NCBI GenBank assembly: GCA_011032825.1
Contig: JAADJZ010000011.1
Span: 248,001-312,000, forward strand
From: Massariosphaeria phaeospora
Lineage: Eukaryota; Ascomycota; Dothideomycetes; Pleosporales
Reading direction: 5' to 3'
DNA: 64,000 nucleotides
The notes beneath the pieces were generated by a model that saw only the letters and a program-made list of their open reading frames with translations, was not told the DNA's origin and made no database searches. This document shows, in pieces, positions 33,409 through 44,751 of the stretch (the first letter of the stretch is position 1; the number at the start of each line of letters is the position of its first letter). The translations under genes and the position numbers were made by a program.

Positions 33409-35677
33409 GAGTATTTTATTAGCAGCCGAGACACTTTTCTACTCGAAACGAACGCAGAAGTAGATGCACTCGAATTTTCGTGCTATTATTACGCAACGCC
33501 TATAGTAGTAAATAGATAGTAATAAATTTAAATTAGGTAGCTCAATACTTGTATTTTAACTCGTAGCCTATTTCTACTTCAAATTCGTATCGTAGAGCAA
33601 TGAAATAAGGTTTTTTGCTGCTACCGCAAGTAACAAAGCTTTTATTCTATTCAAATCCAAGTACATGCGAACTAGCGCTTTGCTAATTTACTTTTAATAC
33701 ATAGTAGTATAGCTTATAAAATTCATGTAGCTCTTTAGAATTAAGTACAAAGTATTTAGTGTTTGCAGCGTTAATTTTAAGTAGATGCTCGCTATTGAAG
33801 TAGTCCTGTATAGTGCGTTTCTTAGCTTTCTCTTCTACTTTTTCAACTTTTTTCTTTTCTAGCCGAGTAATCTCTTTAGGGCCAAATAGTTTGCTTTTTG
33901 CCTGTAGGCAGTTGCTTGCCGCTTTCTCTAGCTTCTAAAACTGCTCGTATTTCTTAAGCAGTTTATTTTTAAGCTGTAGCTTTGTTTTACGAGTAGCAAG
34001 CGCTTTAGCTAGCTTCTCTACTCAAGCTCGAGTAGAAAACTCTAGCTAGCTATTCTTACGAGATTAATAGTGTTGAATTACTTTATCTTTTATGTAGGTA
34101 GCTTTTGCAGCACGTGTTAGTATCTATAGCTAGGCAAAATCGTTCGCAAATAAAGCAATACGGTTTTGTTGATTATAAGCTACTACAGCACCGTACTTAG
34201 AGTAGCTTTGCTTAGCTGCCTATTCAACTTTCTCTACTTTAGCTCGTAATTTAGCTAGGCGAAAGCTTAGTAGCCAAATTCTTTTTGCTTTGAAAGCGCT
34301 GCGAATGGTTTTCTATGTAAAAGCTTTGGCACGCGCTTTAACGTAGAACTCTAGAAAAGTTTTTTTATTAATGCTAGCTTTGCTACCGTAGCGTACAGCG
34401 TTTTGAACTTAATTAGCGTAGTAAGTTTGTAAAAAAAAAACAGGCCTACATTAAGAAGCTGTAACAGGTAAGTACAATAAAGCGAAAACGCTACTACTAA
34501 AATGCAGTGTTTAAAGCTAAACCTTAGAAACCTGCTAGTAACATAAAACCTATAGTTATCTAGTATTAAAAAGCGGTAATTTGAAGAATTCTAAGGCTAA
34601 GTAGCTTGCTCAAACATGTTAAACTATTTAGTTAACAGCTTGTTGTTAGTTTATTTCTTTTTGTTAATTGCGTAGGTCCATCTACATTAGGTGCTTTTAT
34701 AGCGAATCTACTTATTTTAATAGTATTTTGCCTTGAACACAATTAAGAGGTTGATAACCTCGCTTGCAGCGTTTACAGCTTTAATAGCTGTTACTAACTC
34801 GCAAGTACCTAGCTTTTGTACAAAAGCGCGTTGCTTATTTTTGTAAAAGTTAATGCGCGGTATAATAACCCAAGAGAAGTGCGCCTAGCTAAGTAATACT
34901 TTTTTTTCATTTATATTCTACATGTTCTACGGTTTAATTCTATAAGTAGTAATAGCAGATTTTAAGAGCTTGCAGAAGTTATTAAACGTTTTTTCATCGT
35001 AATTGTATGCTCTTACACGATTAAGGGTAGGTGCGAAAGTTGATAAAAAATCTCGACGCTAAATAAATCGCGTGCACTAGTTTTTGCTTAACTCTCTACT
35101 AGCTATAGATTCAGCTAGCTCTCTAAGATAGCAAATCTAAAGAGAAAAACCTTAGCTAGCAATCTCTAAATAGTAGTTCTCTAGCTTCTTCTTTTGCTTC
35201 GGCGTAAAAGCGCAGTGTTGATTACAAAATTTCTAAAGCGTAGGTTTTCTAGCAGCTCGATGCGCTATAGTAAACTTAAGTACGCTTAAACTAGCTGCAA
35301 AGCGCTTAATTAATAGCTTAGTACTATTCTCTACTTTCTAGATTGCTTTTTGTACAGCTTTCTTTTCTTTATACAAGCGTAAAAAGAACTTAGTGCTACA
35401 GAAAAAGCTATAGGTAGGTTTAGTAGTGCGCGGCATTTTAAAACGTTAAATCAAAACTCACAACAACGGTAGATGTATAGGAAATCGCTATTTTTTTAGG
35501 CTACAAATTTTTATTTACGATAGAGTAGTACATGCGACAAATTTTCTACGCTGTAAAACTTTATTAAAGTAGTGCAGCGTCGTAGTTGTAGGTAGAAAAT
35601 TTACTTAGTAAATGCTAATATAACCTATCTCAATTCGTTTCGAGTAGAAAAGTGTCTCGGCTGCTAATAAAATACTC
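33409..35677 (-). mobile_element. pogo-type transposon P4 (2269 bp)
   Basis: Perfect-looking inverted repeats of about 46 bp (GAGTATTTTATTAGCAGCCG inward at both ends), flanked by TA at 33407-33408 and 35678-35679. This terminus class is different from the ACGT class and has no 17-nt double box. Confidence 0.92.
33560..35436 (-). pseudogene. pogo-type DDE transposase of P4
   Basis: Minus strand from ATG at 35436 (MPRTTKPTYSFF). N-terminal HTH-like part (AARKPTLQKFCNQHCAFTP, then KKKLENYYLEIA and LRELAESI). DDE core with AHFSWVIIPR near 34890-34860, a Lys-rich middle, FLILDNYRFY near 34560 and LQLLNVGLFFFY near 34450 (family LLQPLDVGLF). The C-terminal part holds a basic coiled-coil-like stretch near 33950-33830 and IQDYFNSEHLL. 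Codon losses are mostly RIP-type stops, with some indels likely. The exact end is uncertain. Confidence 0.8.
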
Positions 35678-35679
35678 TA

Positions 35680-35786
35680 GTAGTTATTGTAGGTAATTCA
35701 ATAACTTTATTTGTAAAATAGTAGTTATGTAACTTATGTTGTCTGAGCGCGCATTTGGCGTCTTCGCGCATAGCGCGCACGAACAC
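35680..35786. other. Spacer with a G+C-rich patch
   Basis: Holds GCGCGCATTTGGCG and CATAGCGCGCACG at about 35747-35780, less mutated in look than its neighbours. No frame. Confidence 0.4.
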
Positions 35787-36546
35787 GGTATACTAAGATG
35801 TAAACGCGCTTTTTGCAAATAATAAAAAGCAGAATCGCGTACTTTGCAGCGCAGATGCTTTGAATAACTATTACCTACTCTTAATTGCTTAGCTAGATAA
35901 GTTTAAGTTGAGTACGTTTTTAAAAGCTTGTAACAACTTTTATAAACCTAATAACACTTATTTAGAAGCTAGTTTTGTTAAAGTTGTGTATATTATTATT
36001 GTAAACGCTGTACTTAGCTTTAGTGTTCTCTACTAGCTTAAACTACGCGCTAATTGTTTCTAGATTCTTCTAGAGTATTCTCTAGCAATTCTTTGCTTAA
36101 TCAAACGCTATCTTAAGCTAATCTAAACACGTTACGAATTTCTTAGTTTAGTATTTGCTAACTAGCTTTCTACTACGCACACTTAGTACTTTATTAGCTA
36201 TATCTACTACTTTACACAGCTAAAGCGCGAACTTTCGCGAATTGAAGTTAAGTATATATCGAATAATTGTTTGCTTTTTAGTTGCTGTAAGCTTATAGTC
36301 GTTAGCAAGTAATTCAAAGCAAAATAGAGTTCCTTTAGCGCGTTTGGAAAGAGTATAGTAATTAACGTTAAAAGCAGCAGCAGCAGCTTAATAGCTTTGA
36401 AATTAGCTAGCTTGAAAAGCTGTAAAAGCAATCTAAAGCTTTTCTTCGTTTTGCTATAATAACGCGTTGTTTAGTTGAAGTATAACAAGATAATAAAAAG
36501 AGTAGCAGCTTTAGCAGATTTTGCTGCTTTCGGTAGTAGATTACGT
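35787..36546 (-). mobile_element. pogo fragment, transposase N-terminal end
   Basis: Matches P2 20588-21361: the TAAGATGTAAACGCG region through the N-terminal HTH coding part to the terminus. It ends GTAGATTACGT followed by TA (36547-36548). The C-terminal two-thirds are missing on the left. The 74-codon minus-strand stretch at 36207-36431 is off-frame relative to the transposase. Confidence 0.8.
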
Positions 36547-36741
36547 TACTTATTATACGCAAATAAAGCTACTAATTTTTAATATTAGTAAAAATAAAGC
36601 AATTTTATTTTTTATAGAACCTAAACTTTACTATTTTTACTACTAATTTAGATAGCTACGCATAGAGAAACTCTACAAGATGCTAGTAAATACTAGCTAT
36701 AAAGTAAACGCCTTTGTATTTAATAAAATTTAAGAGTTTTA

Positions 36742-38544
36742 ACGTATTTTACTACTAAGCGAGTTTAACGTAACATAGCTTAACAACAAAACGCGTAATT
36801 ATCTAACAGCAAAAGTAGAATTTATCTTGCCTTTTTTACTTACAATACACGCTAATTTCGAAGCTTTCAACGCGCTGCTTAGGCGTTTAACGTACTTTTT
36901 ACGACTTTAACTCGCTAATTCTATAGAATTCTATTTTAACTTGAAACGCTAGCAAACTGCTATAAGCTTACAGCAACTAAAGAGCAAACAATTATCTAAT
37001 ATATACTTAACTTTAATTCGCGAGAATTTGCGCTTTAGCTGTGCGAGGTAGTAGATATAGCTAATAAAGTACTAAGTATGCGCGATAGTAAGCTAGTTAG
37101 CAAATACTAAGCTAAAAGCTTTGTAACGCGCTTAGAAAAGCTTAAAATAGCTTTTAATTAAGCTAAAAATAAGCAAAGAATATTGCAAGAAAATTCTGCG
37201 GTTATTAGCGCGTAGTTTAAGCTAGTAGAAAAAAATAAAGCTAAGTACAGCGTCTACAACAACGACGTTTACAACTTTAACAAAACTAGCTTCTAAATAA
37301 GCGTAATTAGCTCTATGAAAGTCGTTACAAGCGCAAAAAAACGCGCTTGTTCTAAGCTAGTTTAGCTAAGCAACTGCAAGTAGGTTATAGTTATTCAAAG
37401 TATTTACGCTACTAAGTACGCGATTCTGCTTTTTATTATCTACAAGAAACGCGTTTACAGTTTAGCGTAGTACAAGAAAGCAAATATACTACGCAATTAA
37501 AAGCTTTTAGTTTTTAAAAATAGCTAAACTAACAACGCACTTAGTTTAGAGTAGTTAAAGCACTTTAACACGCATACAAAAACGCGCTAGGTAAAATTAT
37601 ACTAGCTACTTATTTTAAACGGCTATAAAAGCTACCTCAACTAGAATTTCAGAAATTACTACTTTAAACAAAGAATTTTGACTTTTCGCATGCTACTTTA
37701 CTTATCGCACATTTTCTAGCTGCTTAACGTAGTTTGCTTTTTGCTGCTAAAGCGCAAGTACTTTTAGCGCGTTAGAAACTTAGCACGCTAACGCGTTTTT
37801 TATATGAACAAAAAAAACTTGTTACTAACTTTTAAAAACGCGTTTTTTAACGTGTTTACAAAAGCTAACTGCTAAAAAGCTTTTAAAGCGTTAGAAATAG
37901 TTTCTATTAACGCGCAAGTATTGTTAAATTGCTTTAAAATACGGCTGCGTACTCTACTAGCACTTTTACTATAAAAAACGCTCTAGCAGTTGAAAACTCT
38001 AAGCAATACTTACAAGTTTAGATTTTAGTTAAAGCTTGTACGCGATTCTTTTACTCGCTTGCTTGTTACTACGTAGGCTAGCTTCTTTTAGCTTATAAAA
38101 AGTAGTAAACTAATGCTGCACTAAAATGCTTTTCAAGCTGCTTAGATCTATAAGCTTGAAAAGCAATTAGCAAAGATAACTAAGCAAAAGTCGCGTAAGC
38201 GCAAGCGAATACAGCAAAGTAGCACTATAGAGTATAAACCTACAGCAGCGCAAGTAGTCGCAAAAGCTTTTATAGCTACTAGATAGTCTAAAAAAGCTCG
38301 TAGTAGTAGTAATTAAGAAATAGCTCAACTAGCTCTACGGCGCTGTAGGAACTGCGGCAAAACAAAGCACAATGCGCAAACGTACAAAAAAAAATACAAA
38401 CGCATTTTTTAAACTAAATGCAAGTACAACGTACGCAAGCTTTTTATTTAATAGCAATTAAAATAAAAATGCGTAACATAAGTTAGTGTTGCTAAGCATT
38501 TTTGATCTACTTAGTAGGTTAACTTGCTTGGTAGTAGAATACGT
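36742..38544 (+). mobile_element. pogo/Fot1-like transposon P5 (1803 bp)
   Basis: Inverted termini ACGTATT(T/C)TACTAC(T/C)AAG, flanked by TA (36740-36741 and 38545-38546). The right TIR shows the 17-nt spaced double box. Carries one transposase gene on the plus strand. Confidence 0.9.
36775..38461 (+). pseudogene. pogo/Fot1 transposase of P5
   Basis: Start codon is now ATA (36775-36777), where sister copies have ATG, followed by the shared CAACAAAACGCG context. Parts: IIQYILNFNSREFALQLCEV near 36995-37055 (HTH region), KSYLN-type DDE core near 37620-37650 with the LLFLNGYKSY-like block, LQLLNVVCFLLLKRKY near 37710-37760, and the C-terminal knuckle CRNCGKTKHNAQTY (38344-38385, last Cys now Tyr). 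Ends at the TAA at 38459-38461. About 562 codons as in P6, with at most a one-base net indel. Many stops. Confidence 0.87.
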
Positions 38545-38546
38545 TA

Positions 38547-38774
38547 TATACGCTCTATTTTACTTAAATTTTAAAAACGCTAATAGTGTTATACACTGCG
38601 ATAGTTGCGCAGCGCTACTAAATAGTAACTTACCTAAAGTTAAGTTTTTAGGCAAGAATAATAATATTAGCTACGTTAGCGTTATTTATTAAGCTGTTAA
38701 GCAAAAAGATGCAGCGCAATATTGCAGCTACTAGATTAAAAAAAAGTAGCGCACTATAGCGCAGTTAATAGATA
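38547..38774. other. Short unassigned spacer
   Basis: About 230 bp between two TA-flanked elements. The 68-codon plus-strand stretch at 38486-38692 runs from the P5 terminus through this spacer and has no recognisable features. Confidence 0.5.
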
Positions 38775-38776
38775 TA

Positions 38777-41043
38777 ACGTAATCTAATATCGAGCGAGTT
38801 ATACTATTAAGCGAGTTACTTTACTAAAATCGTACTATAAGCAACAGTACACATTACAATTCTACTATACTAACTAGAATTATACTAGATTAACTAGTAT
38901 TATTTAGTATTAAAACTATTAAAAGTAACTACTTTATAAGTTTCCGCATTATGCTTTGTCTTGCTACAGCGTCTACAGCGTCGTTGTCGTAGTGCTACAC
39001 TTACTACACTATTACTACCTAACCTCTTTGCAACTATTTTCTACTTACTACTACTTTTTTAAATAGCTAACTTAGCTCTAGCTTCTATTGTAAGCGTACT
39101 TTCTTTCTAAATGTAGTTTTGTTTATAACTTTTACGCTTAGTTGCAGCCTTAACAGTAGTGCAAAGCTAGGCAATTTTATTAACTATTAATGCGTATTTG
39201 TAAGCTACTACTAATGCGCTTTTTTTAAGCTTCTGCAGCGATTTAATAATATAAGTTAGTAATAAGTTAACGCGCAACTTAACTCTACTTTGAATAAAAG
39301 TAAATTAAGCTTTAAACTCGCGCGCATTGCTTAGTGTTTGCGACTTTTAAATAGTAAATTGCTAGTTAAGTGTACAAAAACGCATATTAAGCTTTGATAT
39401 TATAGTATCTAAGCTGTGTAGAACAAGCTTAGCACTTTTAAAAGCTTTTTTTTAATGCTCTCTACTATAAATGTCTTAAAATAAGCTATTTTAAACGTAG
39501 TAAAAAAGTTTAGTTTAGCAATGTAAGTAACAAACTTGCGCGCTAAAAGTATAATTTTAGTACTATATACGCGTTTTAACAGCGAAAAGCAGTTTACGTT
39601 AAATAGCTATAGTAGGTGCAATAAGTGTAAAAGCATATACAAAGTAATAATCTTGTGTTTTATATAGTAATTTTAAAAAGCAAGCAAGTTATAGCTTTTA
39701 TAGCTGTTTAAAATTAGTAGCTTACTACTCTCTATAGTACGCGACATAGTAAACGCGTTAAAGTGCTTTAACTACGCAATTCTAAGCTTATTATTTGTCT
39801 AGCTATTTTTACTAATAGTAAGAACCTAGTTGCGAGGTATAAAGTTGTTTTTGTACTACGTAAAAATGTAAACCTTGCTAGCGTAAATAATAAAAAGTAA
39901 AATTGCTTACTTACTTACGTGGATGCAACTAATAACAATAACCTACTCGCAATTACTTAGCTAAACTATTTTAAGTTTTTTACGTTTTTTTAAAGTTGTA
40001 ATAATAAGCTAAAAGCTTATAACGCTTATTATAAAGCTAGATTTAGTAAAGTTGTAAGTGTTTTTATTTAGAATGCTATGCTTTGCTTTAACGTTAGCTA
40101 CAAGCTTAAACTACGCGTTTATAACTTTAAAAAAAATTATTTCTTTTTTTAATTATTGTAAAATTAAGTTTAACACGTTTTAAGCTTTTTTTTTTTGCTT
40201 TATAAACTAGTCTAGCTAGTTGTTGCTAACTAGCTTAAGCTTTTAGTAAGTGCGCAGGTTGTTAGCTATATCTCGCAGTAAACTCTTTAACAGTAGAAAC
40301 TTTTTTAAATCTAGGTTAAGTATACGCTCTACTATCGCGTTCTCTTTAAGTAGCGTAAAATTCTTGTAGTTAAGCTTACAATCGCGTCGTAAGTGTTGTT
40401 TGTAGTTTTAATAGTTAAAAGTTCTTTTAGGCACTAGATAGGCTCGCATAGCAGCTTGTTAAAAAAAAAACGCGTTAGATCTCGTAGCTCGAATAGCAAT
40501 AGTTATTCTAGCTTTATTACTAGTTAATATAGTAGATAGTAGTAGTTGCATTGTTATAGTACTAGTACTTTTAGTACGATTTTAGTAAAGTGCGCTGCTT
40601 AGTAGAGTGCGCTACTCGGTAGTAAATAACGTTAATGCTAATAAGCTTGATTTTTTAGTAAGCGCGTAGGTTGTTAGCTATATCTCGTAGTAAGCTTTTT
40701 AATAGTAGAAACTCTTTTAAATCTAGATTAAGTATACGCTCTACTATCGCGTTCTTTTTAAGCGGCGTAAGATTCTTGCAGTTAAGCTTGCAATCGCGTC
40801 GTAAAGCTCGTTTGCAAGCTCGATAGTTAAGAGTACTTTAAAGCACAAGATAAGCGCGCGCAGCAGCTCGTTAAAAAAAAACGCGTTAAATTCTGTAGCT
40901 CTAATAGCAATAGTTATTCTAGCTTTGTTACTAGATAATATAGTAGATAGTAGTAGTAGCATAGTAATAGTACTGTTGCTTATAGTACGATTTTGGTAGA
41001 GTAACTCGCTCGATAGTGTAACTCGCTCGATAGTAGATTACGT
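38777..41043 (-). mobile_element. pogo-like transposon P7 with duplicated 5' end (2267 bp)
   Basis: Outer termini are inverted repeats: ACGTAATCTACTATCGAGCG on the right and ACGTAATCTAATATCGAGCG on the left, with TA at 38775-38776 and 41044-41045. CGAGCGAGTTAC boxes are 17 nt apart. The minus strand codes for a pogo transposase (C-terminal basic tail near 39050-39200; DDE block near 39700 with Asp to Asn). The N-terminal end occurs twice in tandem (about 40235-40632 and 40640-41043), the inner copy finishing in a different, TIR-like sequence. Confidence 0.85.
40235..41043 (-). repeat. Tandem pair of pogo 5' ends
   Basis: Two copies of about 400 bp in the same orientation: GTAGGTTGTTAGCTATATCT and the following about 350 bp occur at about 40253 and about 40665. 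The first ends in GGTAGTAAATAACGT plus TA (about 40632), the second in the real P7 terminus (41043). The differing terminal boxes (GCGCACT against CGAGCGAG) suggest two subfamilies joined rather than simple slippage. The minus-strand stretch at 40744-40962 is part of the second copy and shows no recognisable domain. Confidence 0.75.
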
Positions 41044-41045
41044 TA

Positions 41046-41846
41046 GCAAAAATTATATTAACGTAGATAATTAATAGAGTATGAATTAAAGAAAAGAATA
41101 CTTTAGTATATAAGCGTTTAATTAAATATTTACTATAGAAAGCTGTACGTAGCTTTCTAAAATACTTAGTAGTACTATTAAACTAATCTATAGAGGTAGT
41201 TCTACTAATAACTCCTAGCTATTCTAATTATAAACAGCAGATTTGTGTTGCCTATTAGCTTTTTTTTTTGAAATACGTAATTTGTGTTCTAAGATACAAA
41301 AGGCTTTAATTTTATGTTCATATGCTAAAACCTAAAAAAAACTATAAAATAATAGTTAGCTTAATATTTCTTTTGATCTTTTATTTATGTAGCAAATATT
41401 AACGTTGATTTTAACTACTATAGTTTTACTCTATATTTATCTATACCTAATTTATCTTATTATTATACTAAAGTATAGTATTTGTTTTTTCTTAAGAAAA
41501 CAGCTAGTTAAGTAAATACTGTTATATATTTTCTATAATATTATAGTTATTGTGTATTTGTAATTTACTTGCTTAATTGCGTATTATAGTAGATAACTCA
41601 AAGTAACGGTTTAGTATAGATAAATTCTAGATAAATATGTACTAGTTACTTTACTTAGTATTTTTTTACAAAACTCTTTGTTAGTCCTATAATTACATAA
41701 CTTTGTTCTTTATTTGCTACTACTCTACTTCTACTATTTAGTTATATTATACAAAAAGGTAACACAAATAATAGTTAACGATTTATTTTACTTTTTCTAA
41801 AGCTATATAACTTTATAAATAAAATAGCTTACTCTACTACTACTAC
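41046..41846. other. Unassigned A+T-rich stretch
   Basis: About 800 bp without a frame, terminal repeat or match elsewhere in the window. Less rich in GCGC words than the transposon regions. Confidence 0.5.
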
Positions 41847-42758
41847 TCGCACTAGAAACGCCGTAGCAGTCAAAAACTCCAAGCAATACACTCAAATTTG
41901 AATTACAATTAAAGCTAGTACGCGATTCTATTACTAGATCGCTTACTTTAGCGCAAAGTAGCTTCTTTTAGCTTGTAAGAGAAGCTGAATTAATGCTGCA
42001 TTAAAACGCGCTTAAAGACTACCGTATTAAGAAGCTTGAAAATTAATTAGTAGAAATAACTAAGCAGAAATTGCGCAAACGAAAGCAGATTCAAATAGGT
42101 AGTACAATTACGCTAGCGAATAAGTAGAAAGTACTTATCGTTGGGTATAAGTTGAGTTAGAGTCGCACAGACCTAAAGTTAAAGTTAGGTTAGAGTAATT
42201 AAAGCGTAGGTTAAGGTTAGGTTATAGGTACTACCTTTAGGTTAATAAACTTGTTATAACTAGCTGTTATAATTATAAAAAGAAAATATATTAAAATATA
42301 GAATTGTAGAGGTCTATGCTAACTCAACTTTAACCTACGCTATTTAGTTTTAGCGTAGGTATAGGTTCAGTTAGCACTAGAGTCTTACGTAAGCTAACTC
42401 AACTTTAACTCAACTTATACTTATTTACCACTCTAAGTACAATAGAGTATAGTAACGAATTAGCGCAAGTAGCTGCTAAAGCGTTTACAGCGCTTTAGCT
42501 ATCAAAGAAAGCGCGTAGTAAAGAGAGTTAAGAAAGAGCACAACTAGCTCTACGGCGCTGTAAAAACTATAGTAATACAAGGCACAATACTCAAACCTAC
42601 TAAAAGAATTTAAAAGCAATTTCTAAATCTAAGGCTAGTACAACGTACGCAGGTTCCTTGTTTAATAGCGATTAATCTAATGTTCTTCGAGATAAGTCCG
42701 TTGTGCTAAGAAATTCTAGCGCACTTGGTAGTGTAGCGCACTTGGTAGTGCTTTACGT
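41847..42758 (+). mobile_element. pogo fragment, transposase C-terminal end, carrying a MITE
   Basis: Matches P6 46015-46600 and P5 37972-38544. It starts at CTCGCACTAGAAACGCCGTA and covers the Ser/Lys-rich C-terminal region, the ALRRCKN motif and the RHN-type knuckle (N.TRHNTQTY form, about 42562-42600). It ends at ACGT (42755-42758) followed by TA. The terminus has ACCAAGTGCGCTA boxes 17 nt apart. The hAT-like MITE at 42109-42435 interrupts it. The left part of the element is absent. Confidence 0.82.
42109..42435 (-). mobile_element. hAT-like MITE, copy 1 (327 bp)
   Basis: Flanked by the exact 8-bp duplication AGTACAAT (42101-42108 and 42436-42443). The sister sequence at about 46276 (GTAGCACAATAGAG) is the empty site. 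Termini are TACGCTAGCGAAT on the left and ATTTACCACTCTA on the right. The interior has degenerate GTTGAGTTAGAG and GGTTAAGGTTAGG repeats, where copy 3 has GGGTTGGGTTAGGG, so G-to-A changes are widespread. Confidence 0.9.
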
Positions 42759-42760
42759 TA

Positions 42761-44303
42761 TAATCTTTAGCTTTAATCTCTTTTACTTTTCTATCTATAA
42801 GTATTACTCTTTCTAGAACGTTATTTTCTACTTAAATAAGCAAGCACTACTACTCTATATTTATAAGCACTATCTTCTACTAGCTTATAAAGTAATTTAT
42901 CTAATTAATAGCAAAGTATAGCTTTAACTTAATCTACACCTACTGTAGAATAACACTATAAAGTAAATAATAGTTGCTTTTACTTCGAAGAACTTACGTT
43001 ACACTTCAAACAAGGATAAAATAAAAACTATAAACTACTATAAACTAGAGCCCATACTCAAAGAGAGCTAAAGAGTAATTAGGTAATTAAGATTACGTGT
43101 TGCTTAACTCTAGTACACTAGAACGCGAGTTCTACACTTGCACTCTACTAGCTTATAATAGGTTCTAGAAAAGTAAGGGCACTAGCTGCGTTGTAAATTC
43201 CTATAGAGAACTTATTATTAATATTAGTTAGGTTATATTGCAAGTAAGGTTCTAGAAGTACGTAAAGTCTCTAGAAGCTTACTAGTCTAAGCAAACTATT
43301 TTATAGTTTACTAGCTAACTAGATCTTAAAAATTAACGCTATAACAACTTTTTTTACTTTCTTAAAGAATATTATTAGAGAAGAGACTAGTAGAGTAATA
43401 GAATTTTATAGACTTTAGTCTAGCTTGTTAGTAGGTATAGAAATTAGTTAAATATTTTCCTTGTAAGCAACTGCTATACTAACGTTAGTATAAACTAATA
43501 TTAATTTAAATAACGTACTTACTCTTAAGAATTAAGCTAGATAGTTACTGTAGTAGAGCGCTTTACGCCTTCAAAAGCATAGTAAGTTCGATACTAAATT
43601 GAATTGATTAAGTTAGTTGTTTATAGATTGTGTGTTTAACTATTAATTATAGCTCTACTACAACTTTTCTCTAAGCTTTTGTTATATAACCTAATAACAT
43701 ATTACTATATTACTCTACTATATTACGTCGCATTTTGCTTTTAAATTCTAGATACAGCTAGTAGATATAGCGCTAAAAGTATTAGTTAGGTAATAGTTAA
43801 TAGAGCTAGAGTACTTAGTTTAAAAGTTTAGTTACTGCACGTAAGTAATAGACTACTAAGCCTTTCTTCTTTTATACTCCTAAATTTAGCTACTATACGT
43901 ACAATAGCTTTGTTCTAAAACTAGTTAACGTTACGCTACACGTTCTTATTCTCTATTAAGGCCTAGTTCTTTATTATATTGTTAACTACTTCTTTAATAT
44001 TATTGTTAAGGTAGTTTTTTTTAACTTACTTAATTATGCATTGTATAGACCTAAACTGTTACTTTATTTAGAATATGCGTATTTGTAGTGTAAAGTAATT
44101 TTTGAAAACTAGCTTTTTAATATTTAGGCTCTTAGATTAGAGTGCAGCATACTAGGCGTAGTGCTTTACTACTTCTATTCTATAAACCTAAGCTTTATTA
44201 GAAAGATATAATGTAAATACATAATATACTAACTACATTGCTGTGCGTACATTATTAGATTATACTTAAAGCTTATATAGTAGCTTATTTGTTTCTCTAA
44301 AAT
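42761..44303. other. Unassigned 1.5-kb stretch
   Basis: No terminal repeats and no match elsewhere in the window. Several TAG/TAA-broken frames contain plausible protein-like stretches, but I recognise none. It may be an old degenerated element or mutated host sequence. Confidence 0.45.
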
Positions 44304-44305
44304 TA

Positions 44306-44737
44306 ACGTACTTTATAGGCGAGTTGGTCACACGGGCGAGTCGGTCACTCAATTTTACTAAGAAAAATTAATAATCTAAGAATTAATAACTGTAGATCTA
44401 CTTAATAGAATTTTCTAAAAGTTTAATATGTTATTTGAGTATAAACAAACTTTCTATTTGTAGAATTACTAGGCTCTAGCTCTAGTATTAAAAGAGTAAT
44501 AAAAGAACTGTAGATTACAAGAATTATTTTAGCGTATTTTTTATATCTCTAGAACTAAGCAATTTAGAGCTTAGTAATTCTAGAAGTAGAAAGTTTATCT
44601 ATACTTAAATAACATATTAAATTTTTAGAAAATTGTATTAAGTAGATCTACAGTTATTAATTCTTAGATTATTGATTTTTCTTAGTAAAATTAAGTGACC
44701 AACTCGCTCGTGTAACCAACTCGCTTATGAAGTACGT
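44306..44737. mobile_element. pogo-type MITE with ~175-bp inverted arms (432 bp)
   Basis: Nearly palindromic. Arms of about 175 bp read inward from ACGTACTT(T/C)ATA(G/A)GCGAG, with TA at 44304-44305 and 44738-44739. GCGAGT(T/C)GGTCAC boxes are 17 nt apart. The ends match the terminus at 7234 (ACGTACTCTACGAGCGAG), so that pogo family may be its source of transposase. No coding content. Confidence 0.9.
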
Positions 44738-44751
44738 TATTAGTTTAGTTA

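Noticed and set aside
42761..44303. Host gene
   Set aside because: Some protein-like stretches, but no recognisable motif, conserved frame or splice structure that I can support.
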